Below are positions 26,707 through 35,779 of a stretch of DNA of 37,665 nt, one piece after another; the stretch's first letter is position 1; every line of letters begins with the position of its first letter. Source of the DNA: Oxalobacter formigenes (lineage in GTDB: Bacteria; Pseudomonadota; Gammaproteobacteria; Burkholderiales; Burkholderiaceae_D); NCBI GenBank assembly GCA_949290765.1, contig CASETG010000078.1:1-37665 (forward strand), read 5' to 3'. Below the pieces are notes generated by a model. The model had not been told where the DNA came from. It made no database searches and saw nothing but the letters and a program-made list of their open reading frames with translations. The position numbers were made by a program, and so were the translations under genes.

Positions 26707-27528
26707 ATCCGGTTCCGCGTCAGCTGTATCGGCGGCCAGTGTGCCGAAGTCGTAGAGATTGCGGTCCATCAGATGTGAAGGCACAACGGTGGACAGTGAG
26801 GAAAAAATGTTTTCGATACGGCCTGGATAGCGTTTTTCCCACTCGCGCAGCATCGTCTTGATATGGCGGCGTTGCAGGTTTTCTTTGGCACCGCACAGGT
26901 TTTCCGGAAAAACCGGATAGTCGCGCAGTGCGGCGAACCGCTCGATATCGGTTTCCCGCACATAGGTCAGCGGACGGATGACGATGTGGCGGCCATCACC
27001 GGTTTTCAGCTTGGGCGGCATGCCCTTGAGTTTCGAGCCGAAAAACAGATTCAGGAAAAATGTTTCCAGTACGTCGTCACGATGGTGTCCCAGCGCGATT
27101 TTGGTTGCGCCCAGTTCGCCGGCGACACGGTAAAGAATGCCGCGCCGCAGTCTGGAACAGAGCGAACAGACCGGTTTGTTTTCGGGAATCAGCCGTTGGA
27201 TGATGCTGTAGGTATCCTGCGACTCGATATGGAACGGGACATTGCGCTCACGGAGATAGGCCGGCAGGATATCTTTTGGAAATCCCGGAAAATGCTGGTC
27301 CAGATTGACGGCGACGATATCGAAATGAACCGGTGCGCGGGCTTGCAGGCCCAGCAAAATATCGAGCAGTGCGAAACTGTCCTTGCCGCCGGACATGCAG
27401 ACCATGACCTTGTCCTGTTCCTCGATCATGTTGAAGTCGCCGATGGCCTTGCCGACCTGACGGTACAGGCGTTTCACCAGTTTGTTGTTTTCGAATCCGG
27501 TTTTGTAAAACTGTCTGCGCGTTGCCAT
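26698..27528 (-). CDS. ttcA: tRNA 2-thiocytidine(32) synthetase TtcA
   Basis: A 276-residue iron–sulfur PP-loop ATPase that thiolates cytidine 32 of certain tRNAs. The PP-loop SGGKDS (46–51) is intact; Cys121 and Cys124 in PVCSLC and Cys212 in ENLCGAKEN are the likely cluster ligands. [19 protein letters not shown] is the other hallmark. The length is close to the family's usual size. It is the last gene of SDR–folB–ttcA (15 bases after folB) and overlaps rfaE2 tail to tail. Confidence 0.96.
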   Translation of the reverse strand: MATRRQFYKTGFENNKLVKRLYRQVGKAIGDFNMIEEQDKVMVCMSGGKDSFALLDILLGLQARAPVHFDIVAVNLDQHFPGFPKDILPAYLRERNVPFHIESQDTYSIIQRLIPENKPVCSLCSRLRRGILYRVAGELGATKIALGHHRDDVLETFFLNLFFGSKLKGMPPKLKTGDGRHIVIRPLTYVRETDIERFAALRDYPVFPENLCGAKENLQRRHIKTMLREWEKRYPGRIENIFSSLSTVVPSHLMDRNLYDFGTLAADTADAEPDLF

Positions 27529-27543
27529 GTCGAACCGGTACTC

Positions 27544-27939
27544 TCAGATATCTTCGCGGAAACGGAAGATTTCGACGCCGATGCTCTCGCAATCTTCATA
27601 CACATCGGGTTTTTCTGTGGACACACGAACGGCCATGACGTGCGGATGAGCCAGCAGCATGCGTGCGACATCGTCGCACAGCGTTTCCTGAAGGTTGATA
27701 TGGCCTTTCGATGTACGTTCGGCCAGCGTATCGCGAATGAAGGAATAATCGACCACTTCGGAGAGCTGGTCGTTTACCGGTGTCGAGAGTGCCAGCGGGA
27801 TATACAAGTCCACATTGACCAGCAGACGCTGGGCGCGTTTCTTTTCGAAGTCGTGGACACCGATTCTGACCGGCACCTCGTAATTGCGCAAAAAGAGTCT
27901 GCGGCAATTGATGAGTTTGGGATGAAGAAGTGTATGCAT
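27544..27939 (-). CDS. folB: Dihydroneopterin aldolase
   Basis: A 131-residue enzyme of folate synthesis that makes 6-hydroxymethyl-dihydropterin from dihydroneopterin. The pattern VRIGVHDFEKKRAQRLLVNVDLYIPL (about 24–49), VVDYSFIRD and the C-terminal VSTEKPDVYEDCESIGVEIFR match the FolB fold of Burkholderiales, which carries an N-terminal extension (HPKLINCRRLFLRNYE). The ATG lies 4 bases after the stop of the SDR gene, so the two are cotranscribed. No GTP cyclohydrolase or folK is adjacent. Confidence 0.92.
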   Translation of the reverse strand: MHTLLHPKLINCRRLFLRNYEVPVRIGVHDFEKKRAQRLLVNVDLYIPLALSTPVNDQLSEVVDYSFIRDTLAERTSKGHINLQETLCDDVARMLLAHPHVMAVRVSTEKPDVYEDCESIGVEIFRFREDI

Positions 27940-27943
27940 GGTA

Positions 27944-28732
27944 TTACGAATTGTTTTGAGCGCTCATTTTTGCGATGAACATGACGTCTTGCGATAGCGG
28001 AATCAGATGCTGTCCGCCGTCGACCATGATGGTCGTGCCTGTGATGGCAGGGGAGTCGGCGACGAAACAGACGGCCGAGGCGATATCCTCGGGAGTGCTG
28101 GAACGTCCCAGCGGTGTGTTTTTGTGTGCGATCTGGAAATCCTGTTCGCTCTGTTCGCCAGAGACCAGGGTAATGCCGGGTGCGATGCCCACGACACGCA
28201 GTTTCGGTGCCAGTTCCTGTGCCAGCAGGGTGGTAGCGGTATTCAGGGCGGCTTTCGACAGGGTATAGGACAGAAAACTGGGATTGAGATTGTCCAGTTT
28301 CTGATCCAGCAGATTGACGACGACCGATTGCCCGCCTTCCGGCGTCATGGCGTGTAAGGCACGGGAAAGCAGTACCGGTGCTGTCAGGTTTGTCCGCATG
28401 TGAAAGTCCAGCGAATGCGCCGAAAAATCGGTTACGCTGTCATGCTCGAATACCGATGCGTTGTTGACGAGGCATCTAGGTGTCCCCAAGGTTTGCCGAA
28501 CCTGTTCGAGCAGAGCGTTGACAGCATCTTCATCTGTCAGGTCGCAGCGCAGGGCGACGGAGCGGCGTCCCAGTTTCCGGATATCCTGTACCGTTTGCAT
28601 CGCATCCTGTTCGGAAAAACGGTAATGCACGGCAATATCCCAGCCGTGTTTTGCCATAAACAGGGCAATGGCGCGGCCGATACGTCTGGCTGCACCGGTG
28701 ATCACTGCGATTTTCGATGGCGTGCGTGACAT
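27944..28732 (-). CDS. Short-chain dehydrogenase, probable FolM-like pteridine/dihydrofolate reductase
   Basis: A 262-residue SDR with NADPH-binding TGAARRIG (12–19), NNAS (90–93) and an active site of Asp143, Tyr156 and Lys160. The T-G-x-x-R-R-I-G form and the Asp in place of the usual Ser are features of the pteridine reductase (PTR1/FolM) branch. With folB four bases downstream, a role in reducing dihydromonapterin or dihydrofolate is the best guess, although it could act on another substrate. The ATG at 28732 fits the SDR start; the frame remains open for hundreds of bases upstream but overlaps the divergent gene and has no SDR character. Confidence 0.87.
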   Translation of the reverse strand: MSRTPSKIAVITGAARRIGRAIALFMAKHGWDIAVHYRFSEQDAMQTVQDIRKLGRRSVALRCDLTDEDAVNALLEQVRQTLGTPRCLVNNASVFEHDSVTDFSAHSLDFHMRTNLTAPVLLSRALHAMTPEGGQSVVVNLLDQKLDNLNPSFLSYTLSKAALNTATTLLAQELAPKLRVVGIAPGITLVSGEQSEQDFQIAHKNTPLGRSSTPEDIASAVCFVADSPAITGTTIMVDGGQHLIPLSQDVMFIAKMSAQNNS

Positions 28733-28858
28733 GGCGGGAAAGGCGCTTGACTGAATGAAAAACGAAATTGTACGCGAAGCCGGGGAGTTTGCGGCAGGGA
28801 GTGGACCGGGTATGCGGGAAAAGACGCCCTTTTGACAATTTGGCGTTAGACTGACGGC

Positions 28859-30037
28859 ATGAATGAACGACAGAAAAGTTTGCCATCCGTGACGCATGAC
28901 GAGGCGCCGGCCGAAGGAATCGCCGTATCCGTCCGGCTGAAACAGAAAATCATCCGCGAGATTGTGTCGCAGGATGGCTGGATATCGTTTGCACGCTACA
29001 TGGAGCGGGTTTTGTACGAACCGGTGCTTGGTTATTACAGCGGTGGCTCGCTCAAGCTCGGGCGTGACGGGGATTTCGTGACCGCGCCCGAAATCAGCAC
29101 GCTTTACGGCCGGACGCTGGCGCAGGCCATATTGCCGCTGCTGGAACAGACCGGCATGCGGATACTGGAATTCGGTGCGGGAACCGGCAAGTTGGCGCGC
29201 GATATCATGGATGAACTGGCCGATACGGGCAGACCGGTGGTGCAGTACGACATACTGGAACTGTCGGGGGAACTGCGCCAGCGCCAGCAACAGACACTGG
29301 CGGGATATGAGGCGGTATGCTGGTTGACGGCCTTGCCGGAACGTTTCGATGGTGTGGTGCTTGCAAACGAAGTACTCGACGCCATGCCGGTACAGCTGGT
29401 TGTCAGACGAAACGGGTGCTGGCATGAGCTGGGTGTCGCTTGTGAAGATGGGGAGCTGGTGATGCGCGAACGGCAGGCCGATGATGCGCTGGCGCAAACC
29501 ATCGCATGCCGGATTCCCGATGCGGGCGGATTGCCGGAAGGATATGTCACGGAAATCCATACGCGTGCATACGGATTTGTCCGGACGCTGGCCGATATGC
29601 TGGTATCCGGAAAGGCGGGTGCCGCGGTATTGTCCGATTACGGATTTCCGGCGCACGAGTATTACCATCCCGACAGAAGCGGCGGGACGCTGATGTGCCA
29701 TTATCGTCATCATGCGCATGCCGACCCCTTTCATCTTCCCGGATTGCAGGATGTGACGACGCATGTCGATTTTACGGCCGTTGCATCCGGGGCGGAAACG
29801 GGCGGAGTGGATGTGCTGTGTTATGCCAATCAGGCAGCTTTCCTGATTGGCGCGGGACTGCTCGAAAGACTGGAGAACGGGATGGAGAAAAATGCCGCCG
29901 ATACCGGGCAGTTGCAGGCAGTGCAGACCCTGCTGTCGCCTGCGGAGATGGGCGAGCTGTTCAAGGTCATGGTTTTGGGATATCGCATCGAACCGCCCGC
30001 ATTCATGTCGGCGATAGACAGGAGCGGGCGGTTGTAA
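28859..30037 (+). CDS. SAM-dependent methyltransferase, MidA/NDUFAF7 family
   Basis: A 392-residue class I methyltransferase of the COG1565 family. The motifs are GDFVTAPEIS (71–80), EFGAGTGKLA (104–113) for SAM binding, and VVLANEVLDAMPV for the acidic loop. The mitochondrial relative NDUFAF7 methylates an arginine of a complex I subunit, but the bacterial substrate is unknown. It is divergent from the SDR–folB–ttcA unit, and its stop is 18 bases from the stop of the opposing lipoprotein gene. No Shine–Dalgarno is obvious before the ATG. Confidence 0.92.
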   Translation: MNERQKSLPSVTHDEAPAEGIAVSVRLKQKIIREIVSQDGWISFARYMERVLYEPVLGYYSGGSLKLGRDGDFVTAPEISTLYGRTLAQAILPLLEQTGMRILEFGAGTGKLARDIMDELADTGRPVVQYDILELSGELRQRQQQTLAGYEAVCWLTALPERFDGVVLANEVLDAMPVQLVVRRNGCWHELGVACEDGELVMRERQADDALAQTIACRIPDAGGLPEGYVTEIHTRAYGFVRTLADMLVSGKAGAAVLSDYGFPAHEYYHPDRSGGTLMCHYRHHAHADPFHLPGLQDVTTHVDFTAVASGAETGGVDVLCYANQAAFLIGAGLLERLENGMEKNAADTGQLQAVQTLLSPAEMGELFKVMVLGYRIEPPAFMSAIDRSGRL

Positions 30038-30055
30038 ACCGGATGAGCGACGACC

Positions 30056-30661
30056 TTACTTTCCGGAAGACGGTGCCGGCGACATCTTTGCCGTCAGATC
30101 CTTTCTCTGGATGGGCTCAGACCATGCAAAGTCGGTTTTGACCTTGTCACGGCGCATATCCATGTTCCATCCGCCGCGGCCGGACGAAGTTTCGGCCCAT
30201 CCGGACAGGCTGACCGACACGGGTATCCGGATTGTGGACATTTTCTTGTCGTCCAGCTGCATATAGGTGCGGATGGCGATTTGTTCCATGATTTTCTGTG
30301 CCGGCGGCGAGCAGTTATCGCGGATATAGGCGCGTGCGTTCGGGTTTTGCAGCACTTTTTGCCAGTCGGTTTCGCCGGGCACGGTGTTGTACAACCCCTT
30401 CATGAATTTGTATGCGCCTGCCTCGCCTTCACGGAAACGAAGCGAGAAGTCGTACTGGGCGACATATGTCCAGATGCCGGGCAGGGAATCGGTCTTTTCG
30501 TAAGAACCGACCTTGATCCATTTGCATTGATAGGCCTTCGACAACATATCGACCATATCTTCGTCGTTCGGGCGTGCACAACCGGTCAGGATGGATACGG
30601 CGGGCGCGATGAGCAGGCAAAGCAGAAGCAGTTTGTATTTTCTTAAAGCGTTGAGAATCAT
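30056..30661 (-). CDS. Predicted lipoprotein of unknown function
   Basis: A 201-residue protein with a signal peptide (KYKLLLLCLLIAPAVS) and lipobox ILTGC, giving lipid-modified Cys28. The mature part has no domain I recognise; it contains a pair of cysteines (near residues 46 and 116) and a basic, Pro/Ser-rich tail. Features such as Y-x-x-QYDFSLRFREG and VSVSLSGWAETSSGRGGW suggest a β-rich periplasmic fold. It faces the MidA-like gene tail to tail and lies downstream of a DUF1840 gene by about 120 bases. Confidence 0.85.
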   Translation of the reverse strand: MILNALRKYKLLLLCLLIAPAVSILTGCARPNDEDMVDMLSKAYQCKWIKVGSYEKTDSLPGIWTYVAQYDFSLRFREGEAGAYKFMKGLYNTVPGETDWQKVLQNPNARAYIRDNCSPPAQKIMEQIAIRTYMQLDDKKMSTIRIPVSVSLSGWAETSSGRGGWNMDMRRDKVKTDFAWSEPIQRKDLTAKMSPAPSSGK

Positions 30662-30782
30662 TCGATCAGTCCATAATCAGTAATACAACCGATTCGTCAT
30701 TGTACTGAAAAAGCGCCCATAAAACGAACCTCCGATATCGGAAATCACGGAAAAGGTCCGGTATGGTGATGACCGGCCGGTA

Positions 30783-31184
30783 TCATGCGCCCCAGTAAAT
30801 GTCCTTTTTCTTTTTGTTGGCAGCCTTGAGCAGCTGCAAAAACGGATAGGAGCGAGCCGAGAAACTGACAGGCGGCTCCGGTTTCGGCTGTTTCGGTTTC
30901 TTTTCCCTGTATGGATCGTCGTCCTTGTCATGGCCTTCGTCCTGCTCGCGTTCCTTGCGTTCCTGTTCTTCTTTTTCCAGCCGCTCCCTTTCGGCCTTTT
31001 CTTCCGCCTCGATTTGTTTTCTCCGCGCGACTTCTTTTTCGAGCGTGACGATGGCATCGGCGGTTTCATCCGATGTGATGATGCCTTTTTCGACGTCTTT
31101 TCCGAAAAGGTCGAGAATTTGCTTGGCGTTTTCCTCGAACATCATGATGTCCGCGCCGGCTTTCGATTTGAATATAACAAGCAT
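30783..31184 (-). CDS. DUF1840 family protein
   Basis: A 133-residue protein. The N-terminus MLVIFKSKAGADIMMFEENAKQIL and the spaced GIITSDETADAIVTLEKEV match DUF1840, found mostly in betaproteobacteria with no known function. A highly charged Glu/Lys/Arg-rich segment (about 52–98) should be helical or coiled coil, and the C-terminal SARSYPFLQLLKAANKKKKDIYWG is the conserved end. A good GGGAGA precedes the ATG. It is located downstream of comM. Confidence 0.9.
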   Translation of the reverse strand: MLVIFKSKAGADIMMFEENAKQILDLFGKDVEKGIITSDETADAIVTLEKEVARRKQIEAEEKAERERLEKEEQERKEREQDEGHDKDDDPYREKKPKQPKPEPPVSFSARSYPFLQLLKAANKKKKDIYWGA

Positions 31185-31226
31185 GTTTTTCTCCCGAATA
31201 AATATGACAGGCTGAAAATCCCGGAA

Positions 31227-32747
31227 TTACATATCTTTCAATGCCCTCCTGTACTGGATCGCTTCGGCGATATGCTCAGGCAGAATCGTTTCCGTACCCG
31301 CCAGATCGGCGATGGTTCTGGCAATTTTCAGAACACGGTGGTATGCACGCGCAGACCACATGAAGCGCGACATGGCGGCCCTGAGCAACTGTTCTCCGGT
31401 TTTTTCCGGTACACAGAACGTATCGATTTCCCTGACGGTTAGCAAATGATTGGGTTTGCCTTGCCGCATCATCTGCAAGTCGAAAGCGCGCCCGACACGC
31501 GCGGCAATGGCGGCGGATGATTCTCCGTCAGGCTGTTTTAACAGCTCTTCCTGTTTCGGCGCATTGATTTGTATCTGGATATCGATGCGATCGAGCAGCG
31601 GACCGGATATTTTTCGCTGGTAACGTGCGATGGCGTCCGGTGTGCACTGGCATTTTCCCGAAGGATGTCCGTGATAGCCGCAGGGACATGGATTCATGGC
31701 GGCGACCAGCTGGAAGCGCGCCGGAAAGTCGGCCTGTCGCGCCGCACGCGAAATCACGATATGTCCCGATTCGAGCGGTTCACGCAAGACTTCGAGGACA
31801 TGGCGGTCGAATTCGGGCAATTCGTCAAGAAACAGGACGCCCTGATGCGCGAGTGATACCTCGCCGGGGCGCGGTATGCTGCCGCCGCCGATGAGCGCGA
31901 CGGCGGACGCAGTATGATGCGGTGCGCGAAACGGCCGGATTTTCCATTGCGAAGGACTGAATGTCCCGTTGATGGAGCCGATGGCAGCCGATTCCATGGC
32001 TTCCTGTTCGGTCATGGGCGGCAATATGCCGGCAAGACGTGAGGCCAGCATGGTCTTTCCGGTGCCGGGCGGGCCGCTCATCAGTACGCTGTGGCGGCCT
32101 GCTGCAGCGATTTCCAGCGCTCTTTTTGCGTGTTGCTGACCTTTGACATCGCTGAAATCGGGATGTTGCGGCGTATGTGTGGCGGTGACTCCTGAAAAAG
32201 GTAGCAGAACCGGTTGCCCGGAATCAGCGTTAAGGTGGGCGCAAACATCAAGCAAGGTGTCGGCAGGCAGTATCGCAAGGTTTGAGACGAGAGCGGCTTC
32301 AGCGGCATTGTCGTGCGGGACGATGAAAGCATGGCCGGATGCGTCGGGGTATGATTGCCGGATGGCGCATGCCATGGCAAGCACGCCGCGAATCGGGCGC
32401 AATTCGCCGGAGAGGGACAATTCGCCGGCGAATGTGCAGGCAGTCAGCCTGTCTTGCCGGATTTGTCCGGATGCTGCCAGAATGCCCAGCGCGATAGGCA
32501 AATCGAAACGCCCCGATTCCTTCGGCAAATCCGCAGGAGCCAGATTGACGGTGATTCGTCTGGCGGGAAATTCGAAACGACTGTTTTGCAGTGCGGCGCG
32601 GACACGGTCGCGCGCTTCCTTGACTTCGGTCTCGGGCAGGCCGACGATGGTGAAGGCGGGCAGGCCGTTGGCGATGTGGACTTCCACCGTCACTTCAGGT
32701 GCATGTGTGCCGGAAAGGGAACGGCTTTTGAGAATCGCCAGACTCAT
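31227..32747 (-). CDS. comM: YifB/ComM family AAA+ ATPase
   Basis: A 506-residue ATPase with an N-terminal Lon-protease-like domain (about 1–180), a Mg-chelatase AAA+ domain with Walker A GPPGTGKT (225–232) and Walker B VLFLDEL (304–310), and a Cys cluster CPCGYHGHPSGKCQC (354–368). Members include ComM, a hexameric helicase promoting branch migration of incoming DNA during transformation. Presence alone does not prove competence, as the gene is widespread. The start ATG overlaps the ubiK stop (ATGA), so the two are translationally coupled. Confidence 0.95.
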   Translation of the reverse strand: MSLAILKSRSLSGTHAPEVTVEVHIANGLPAFTIVGLPETEVKEARDRVRAALQNSRFEFPARRITVNLAPADLPKESGRFDLPIALGILAASGQIRQDRLTACTFAGELSLSGELRPIRGVLAMACAIRQSYPDASGHAFIVPHDNAAEAALVSNLAILPADTLLDVCAHLNADSGQPVLLPFSGVTATHTPQHPDFSDVKGQQHAKRALEIAAAGRHSVLMSGPPGTGKTMLASRLAGILPPMTEQEAMESAAIGSINGTFSPSQWKIRPFRAPHHTASAVALIGGGSIPRPGEVSLAHQGVLFLDELPEFDRHVLEVLREPLESGHIVISRAARQADFPARFQLVAAMNPCPCGYHGHPSGKCQCTPDAIARYQRKISGPLLDRIDIQIQINAPKQEELLKQPDGESSAAIAARVGRAFDLQMMRQGKPNHLLTVREIDTFCVPEKTGEQLLRAAMSRFMWSARAYHRVLKIARTIADLAGTETILPEHIAEAIQYRRALKDM

Positions 32748-33016
32748 TTTCCGCCGTCGGGGTGGGATGTCCGCTCTTCCATATGCCGGAGTTTGTGCTC
32801 AAGTTCCGACAGGCGCGCCTCAAGGGAAAGAATCTTGTTTTCCAGTCGTGAAATGAGCAGTTTCTGGACTTCGTATTCTTCCGCGGTGGCGACATCCAGT
32901 CTGGAGATAGCCTGTGTAAGGACGGCACGGATATTGCGTTCGATATCTTTGGCGGGAGATGCGGACATGAGTTGTCCCAGTTTGGCCTGCAAATCGTCCA
33001 GTAGTTTCTTGCTCAT
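32744..33016 (-). CDS. ubiK: Ubiquinone biosynthesis accessory factor UbiK (BMFP family)
   Basis: A 90-residue protein with an amphipathic N-terminal helix and a C-terminal coiled coil (about 55–83, RLENKILSLEARLSELEHKLR), the organisation of UbiK/YqiC, which assists the aerobic ubiquinone-making complex. A strong AAAGGAA lies before the ATG. It precedes and overlaps comM by 4 bases. Confidence 0.93.
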   Translation of the reverse strand: MSKKLLDDLQAKLGQLMSASPAKDIERNIRAVLTQAISRLDVATAEEYEVQKLLISRLENKILSLEARLSELEHKLRHMEERTSHPDGGK

Positions 33017-33444
33017 GATATTTCCTTTGCATGGATGGAAAGTCGTCTGTCAGGCGGCAAGCGACAGAGCAGTTATCGCGATGTTGGATAAGCATATCTA
33101 TTTTAGCGGACTATTGCATGCCGCGGCTTCGGCATGCGGGGATTTGGGCAAGAAAATACATGATACAAGCGGGGATTGGCCAAAAGGCGTCGATATGGGG
33201 CAGACCGGACGGAATCGGCAGACCGGTCGTACCATGTCAAGCAATTATTTTCATTAACGGGTAGTATATGAGGATCGGTGCGGACTGATCTGTTGACGGA
33301 ATTGTTTTCATGCAAGATACCTGTCGCCGGTTTTTTTTCGGGACTGTACGGTGAAAACGGGATAACCGTCGTGCGAAACGGCCGGAAAAGGGAACAGGTC
33401 AGGTACAACCTCTATTGTGGATAAACGCGAACGGAAGGATTTTT
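33017..33444. other. Large intergenic region between ubiK and gshA
   Basis: This 428-base region separates divergent genes. It holds an 8-bp hairpin (GCATGCCG 33116–33123 with CGGCATGC 33130–33137) with no T-run, a T8 tract near 33332–33341, and candidate promoter boxes at 33293–33321. In Burkholderiales I recall glnK–amtB often being found here, but no trace of either protein is visible. Confidence 0.55.
33293..33321 (+). promoter_or_regulatory. Weak promoter candidate for gshA
   Basis: TTGACG (33293–33298) is a good −35; at 17-base spacing the −10 is GATACC (33316–33321), which matches poorly. The call is tentative. Confidence 0.3.
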
Positions 33445-34737
33445 ATGGTTCCTCATTTAGTTACGGCATTGAACGGACCGTTGCTTGAACTGGAAAAAAC
33501 CATTATCGACTCGACACCGTCCATCGAAAGATGGTTCCGGCTGGAATGGCAGGATCATACGCCGCCGTTTTACTGTTCGGTCGATTTGCGCAATGCCGGT
33601 TTCAAGCTGGCGCCGGTCGATACCAACCTGTTCCCTGGCGGCTTCAACAACCTGTCGGTTGAAATGTTGCCGCTTGCCGTGCAGGCGACCATGGCGGCAA
33701 TCGAAAAGTATTGCCCGGATGCCAAGAATCTGTTGCTGATTCCGGAAAGCCATACGCGGAATATCCACTACCTGCAAAATATCGTCAGGCTGATTGAAAT
33801 CTTGCGGCAGACGGGGCTTAACGTCAGGCTCGGTTCGTTGTCGGAAGATATCAAGGCGCCGACGCCGTTTACCTTGCCGGACGGGACGACGCTGATGCTG
33901 GAACCGCTGGAAAGAATCAATAACGGACGCCGTGTAGGCGTCGGCGATTTCAATCCGTGCACCATCCTGCTCAATAACGACCTGAGTTCCGGAACTCCCG
34001 ATATCCTGCGCAATGTCTATGAGCAAAGCCTTTTCCCGCCGCTGCATGCCGGCTGGACCGTGCGCAGAAAGAGCAATCATTTCGCGGCGTATGAAGATGT
34101 CGCAAAGCGGTTTTCCAAAATGCTGGGTATCGATCCATGGCTTATCAATCCGTATTTCTCGAAGTGCAGCCATGTCAATTTCGGCGAGCACGAAGGGGAA
34201 GAATGTCTGGCGGCCAGCGTGCATTCGGTACTGGTGCGTATCCGGCGCAAGTACAAGGAATACGGTATCAAAGAAAAACCTTTTGTCATCGTCAAGGCCG
34301 ATGCGGGAACCTATGGCATGGGCATCATGACGGTGACGGACGCCAGCGAGGTCAAGGAACTCAATCGCAAACAGCGTAACAAGATGTCGGTCGTGAAAGA
34401 AGGTCTGCCGGTACGCGATGTCATCATCCAGGAAGGCGTGCATTCGTTCGAAAGGGTGGACGATGCGGTGGCCGAACCGGTGGTGTACATGATCGACCGG
34501 TATGTCGTCGGCGGGTTCTATCGCGTCAATGAAAGGCGCGACATCAATGAAAACCTCAACGCGCCGGGCGTGCATTTCGTACCGCTGGCGTTCGCGCAGC
34601 AGCATACCTTGCCGGACAGGGGAGCGCAGCCGGGTACGGCGGCCCCCAACCGGTTCTACATGTATGGTGTAATCGCGCGGCTGGCGCTGCTTGCGGCATC
34701 GATCGAACTGGAAAAGACCGATCCGGACATGCAATGA
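33445..34737 (+). CDS. gshA: Glutamate–cysteine ligase (proteobacterial GshA family)
   Basis: A 430-residue ligase forming gamma-glutamylcysteine, the first step of glutathione synthesis. It belongs to the GshA type first noted in Acidithiobacillus-like proteobacteria, unlike E. coli GshA in sequence. Visible features are VDLRNAGFKLAPVDTNLFPGGFNNL (about 47–71) and VIVKADAGTYGMGIMTV (about 283–299), an ATP-grasp-like loop. The ATG at 33445 has AAGGA seven bases before; the earlier open frame lacks character. gshB follows after 15 bases. Confidence 0.93.
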   Translation: MVPHLVTALNGPLLELEKTIIDSTPSIERWFRLEWQDHTPPFYCSVDLRNAGFKLAPVDTNLFPGGFNNLSVEMLPLAVQATMAAIEKYCPDAKNLLLIPESHTRNIHYLQNIVRLIEILRQTGLNVRLGSLSEDIKAPTPFTLPDGTTLMLEPLERINNGRRVGVGDFNPCTILLNNDLSSGTPDILRNVYEQSLFPPLHAGWTVRRKSNHFAAYEDVAKRFSKMLGIDPWLINPYFSKCSHVNFGEHEGEECLAASVHSVLVRIRRKYKEYGIKEKPFVIVKADAGTYGMGIMTVTDASEVKELNRKQRNKMSVVKEGLPVRDVIIQEGVHSFERVDDAVAEPVVYMIDRYVVGGFYRVNERRDINENLNAPGVHFVPLAFAQQHTLPDRGAQPGTAAPNRFYMYGVIARLALLAASIELEKTDPDMQ

Positions 34738-34752
34738 CGGGGAAAGACTGAC

Positions 34753-35694
34753 ATGGAGCTGGCTTTTTATGCAGACCCGCCAGACACCTTCAAGGTCTGG
34801 AAAGATTCGACATACGCCATGATGGCCGAAGCGGTGAAGCGAGGACACAGGATACATGTTTTCTGCCAGCAGGATATGGCATTGCGTGCGGGGCGAGTGA
34901 GCGCGCATGCGGCGCATATCGCGTTGACCGGCAACGAGGAAGGGGAATGGTTCCGGGTGAATGGTACGCAATGGCGCGGACTGGAAACATTCGATGCCGT
35001 GATTGTGCGAAAGGACCCGCCTTTCGATGTCGATTATCTCAACGCCACTTATTTGCTTGAACTGGCCGAAGCCAATGGTGCACGGGTATTCAATCGTCCC
35101 GCCGCAATCCGTGGCACCAATGAAAAGCTGGCGATAGCGCGGTTTCCCGAATTCACCGTTCCGACACTGGTGTCGGCGTCCCCGGAACTGTTGCGGGCAT
35201 TTCACGAAGAACATCCCGATATCATTCTCAAGCCGCTCAATGCCATGGGGGGAACGGGAGTTTTCCGCGTCGGTCCTGACGGACTCAATCTGGGCGCCAT
35301 TCTCGAAGTGCTGACGGCGAACGGGACGCGCGCCATCATGGCGCAGCGTTATATCCCCGAAATCGTCGAGGGCGACAAGCGGGTATTGCTGATAAACGGG
35401 CATGTCGTGCCATATGCGCTTGCCCGGATTCCGCAGCATGGGGAAGTCAGGGGCAATCTGGCTGCCGGCGGCGTGGGGCTAGCGCAGCCGCTGACACCTG
35501 GAGACAGAAAGATTGCGGAAGCGCTTGCGCCGGTACTGGCGAAACAGGGGCATTTTCTGGTCGGTCTGGATATCATCGGCGAATGGTTGACCGAAATAAA
35601 CGTCACCAGTCCGACCTGTTTCAGGGAAATTACGCAACAGACCGGTTTCAATGTCGCCGGACTGTTTATGGATGAACTGGAAAAAGCGGTTTGA
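34753..35694 (+). CDS. gshB: Glutathione synthetase
   Basis: A 313-residue ATP-grasp enzyme adding glycine to gamma-glutamylcysteine. The N-terminus ELAFYADPPDTFKVWKDSTYAM is a family hallmark (D-P-x-x-x-x-x-x-KDST); ILKPLNAMGGTGVFRV (about 156–171) is the ATP loop, and EINVTSPTCFREI near residue 282 is the metal/substrate site. The length matches bacterial GshB. It is co-transcribed with gshA. A promoter for the next genes overlaps its stop codon. Confidence 0.96.
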   Translation: MELAFYADPPDTFKVWKDSTYAMMAEAVKRGHRIHVFCQQDMALRAGRVSAHAAHIALTGNEEGEWFRVNGTQWRGLETFDAVIVRKDPPFDVDYLNATYLLELAEANGARVFNRPAAIRGTNEKLAIARFPEFTVPTLVSASPELLRAFHEEHPDIILKPLNAMGGTGVFRVGPDGLNLGAILEVLTANGTRAIMAQRYIPEIVEGDKRVLLINGHVVPYALARIPQHGEVRGNLAAGGVGLAQPLTPGDRKIAEALAPVLAKQGHFLVGLDIIGEWLTEINVTSPTCFREITQQTGFNVAGLFMDELEKAV

Positions 35695-35718
35695 CCGGCG
35701 GGCCGAATTCGCTAAAAT
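35691..35718 (+). promoter_or_regulatory. Sigma70-type promoter for the PTS genes
   Basis: TTGACC (35691–35696) and TAAAAT (35713–35718) are 16 bases apart; each matches five of six consensus bases. The −35 overlaps the gshB stop codon. The predicted leader of about 55 bases holds a short GTTTG–CAAAC hairpin. Confidence 0.6.
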
Positions 35719-35779
35719 GCCTGAAAGGGCCTGTTTGCAGGCAAACGGTATTTTGATTCATCCCATTCATTCGGATTAT

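Noticed and set aside
28832..28837. TTGACA upstream of the MidA-like gene
   Set aside because: The −10 position would fall on the start codon and does not match.
33116..33137. Hairpin ahead of gshA as a terminator
   Set aside because: No T-run follows on either strand within a useful distance.
33457..35439. A 660-codon open frame antisense to gshA and gshB
   Set aside because: It mirrors two certain genes, has no domain character, and arises from the codon bias of the sense strand. The same holds for long antisense frames over ahcY, ribBA/mnmE, glmU and xfp.
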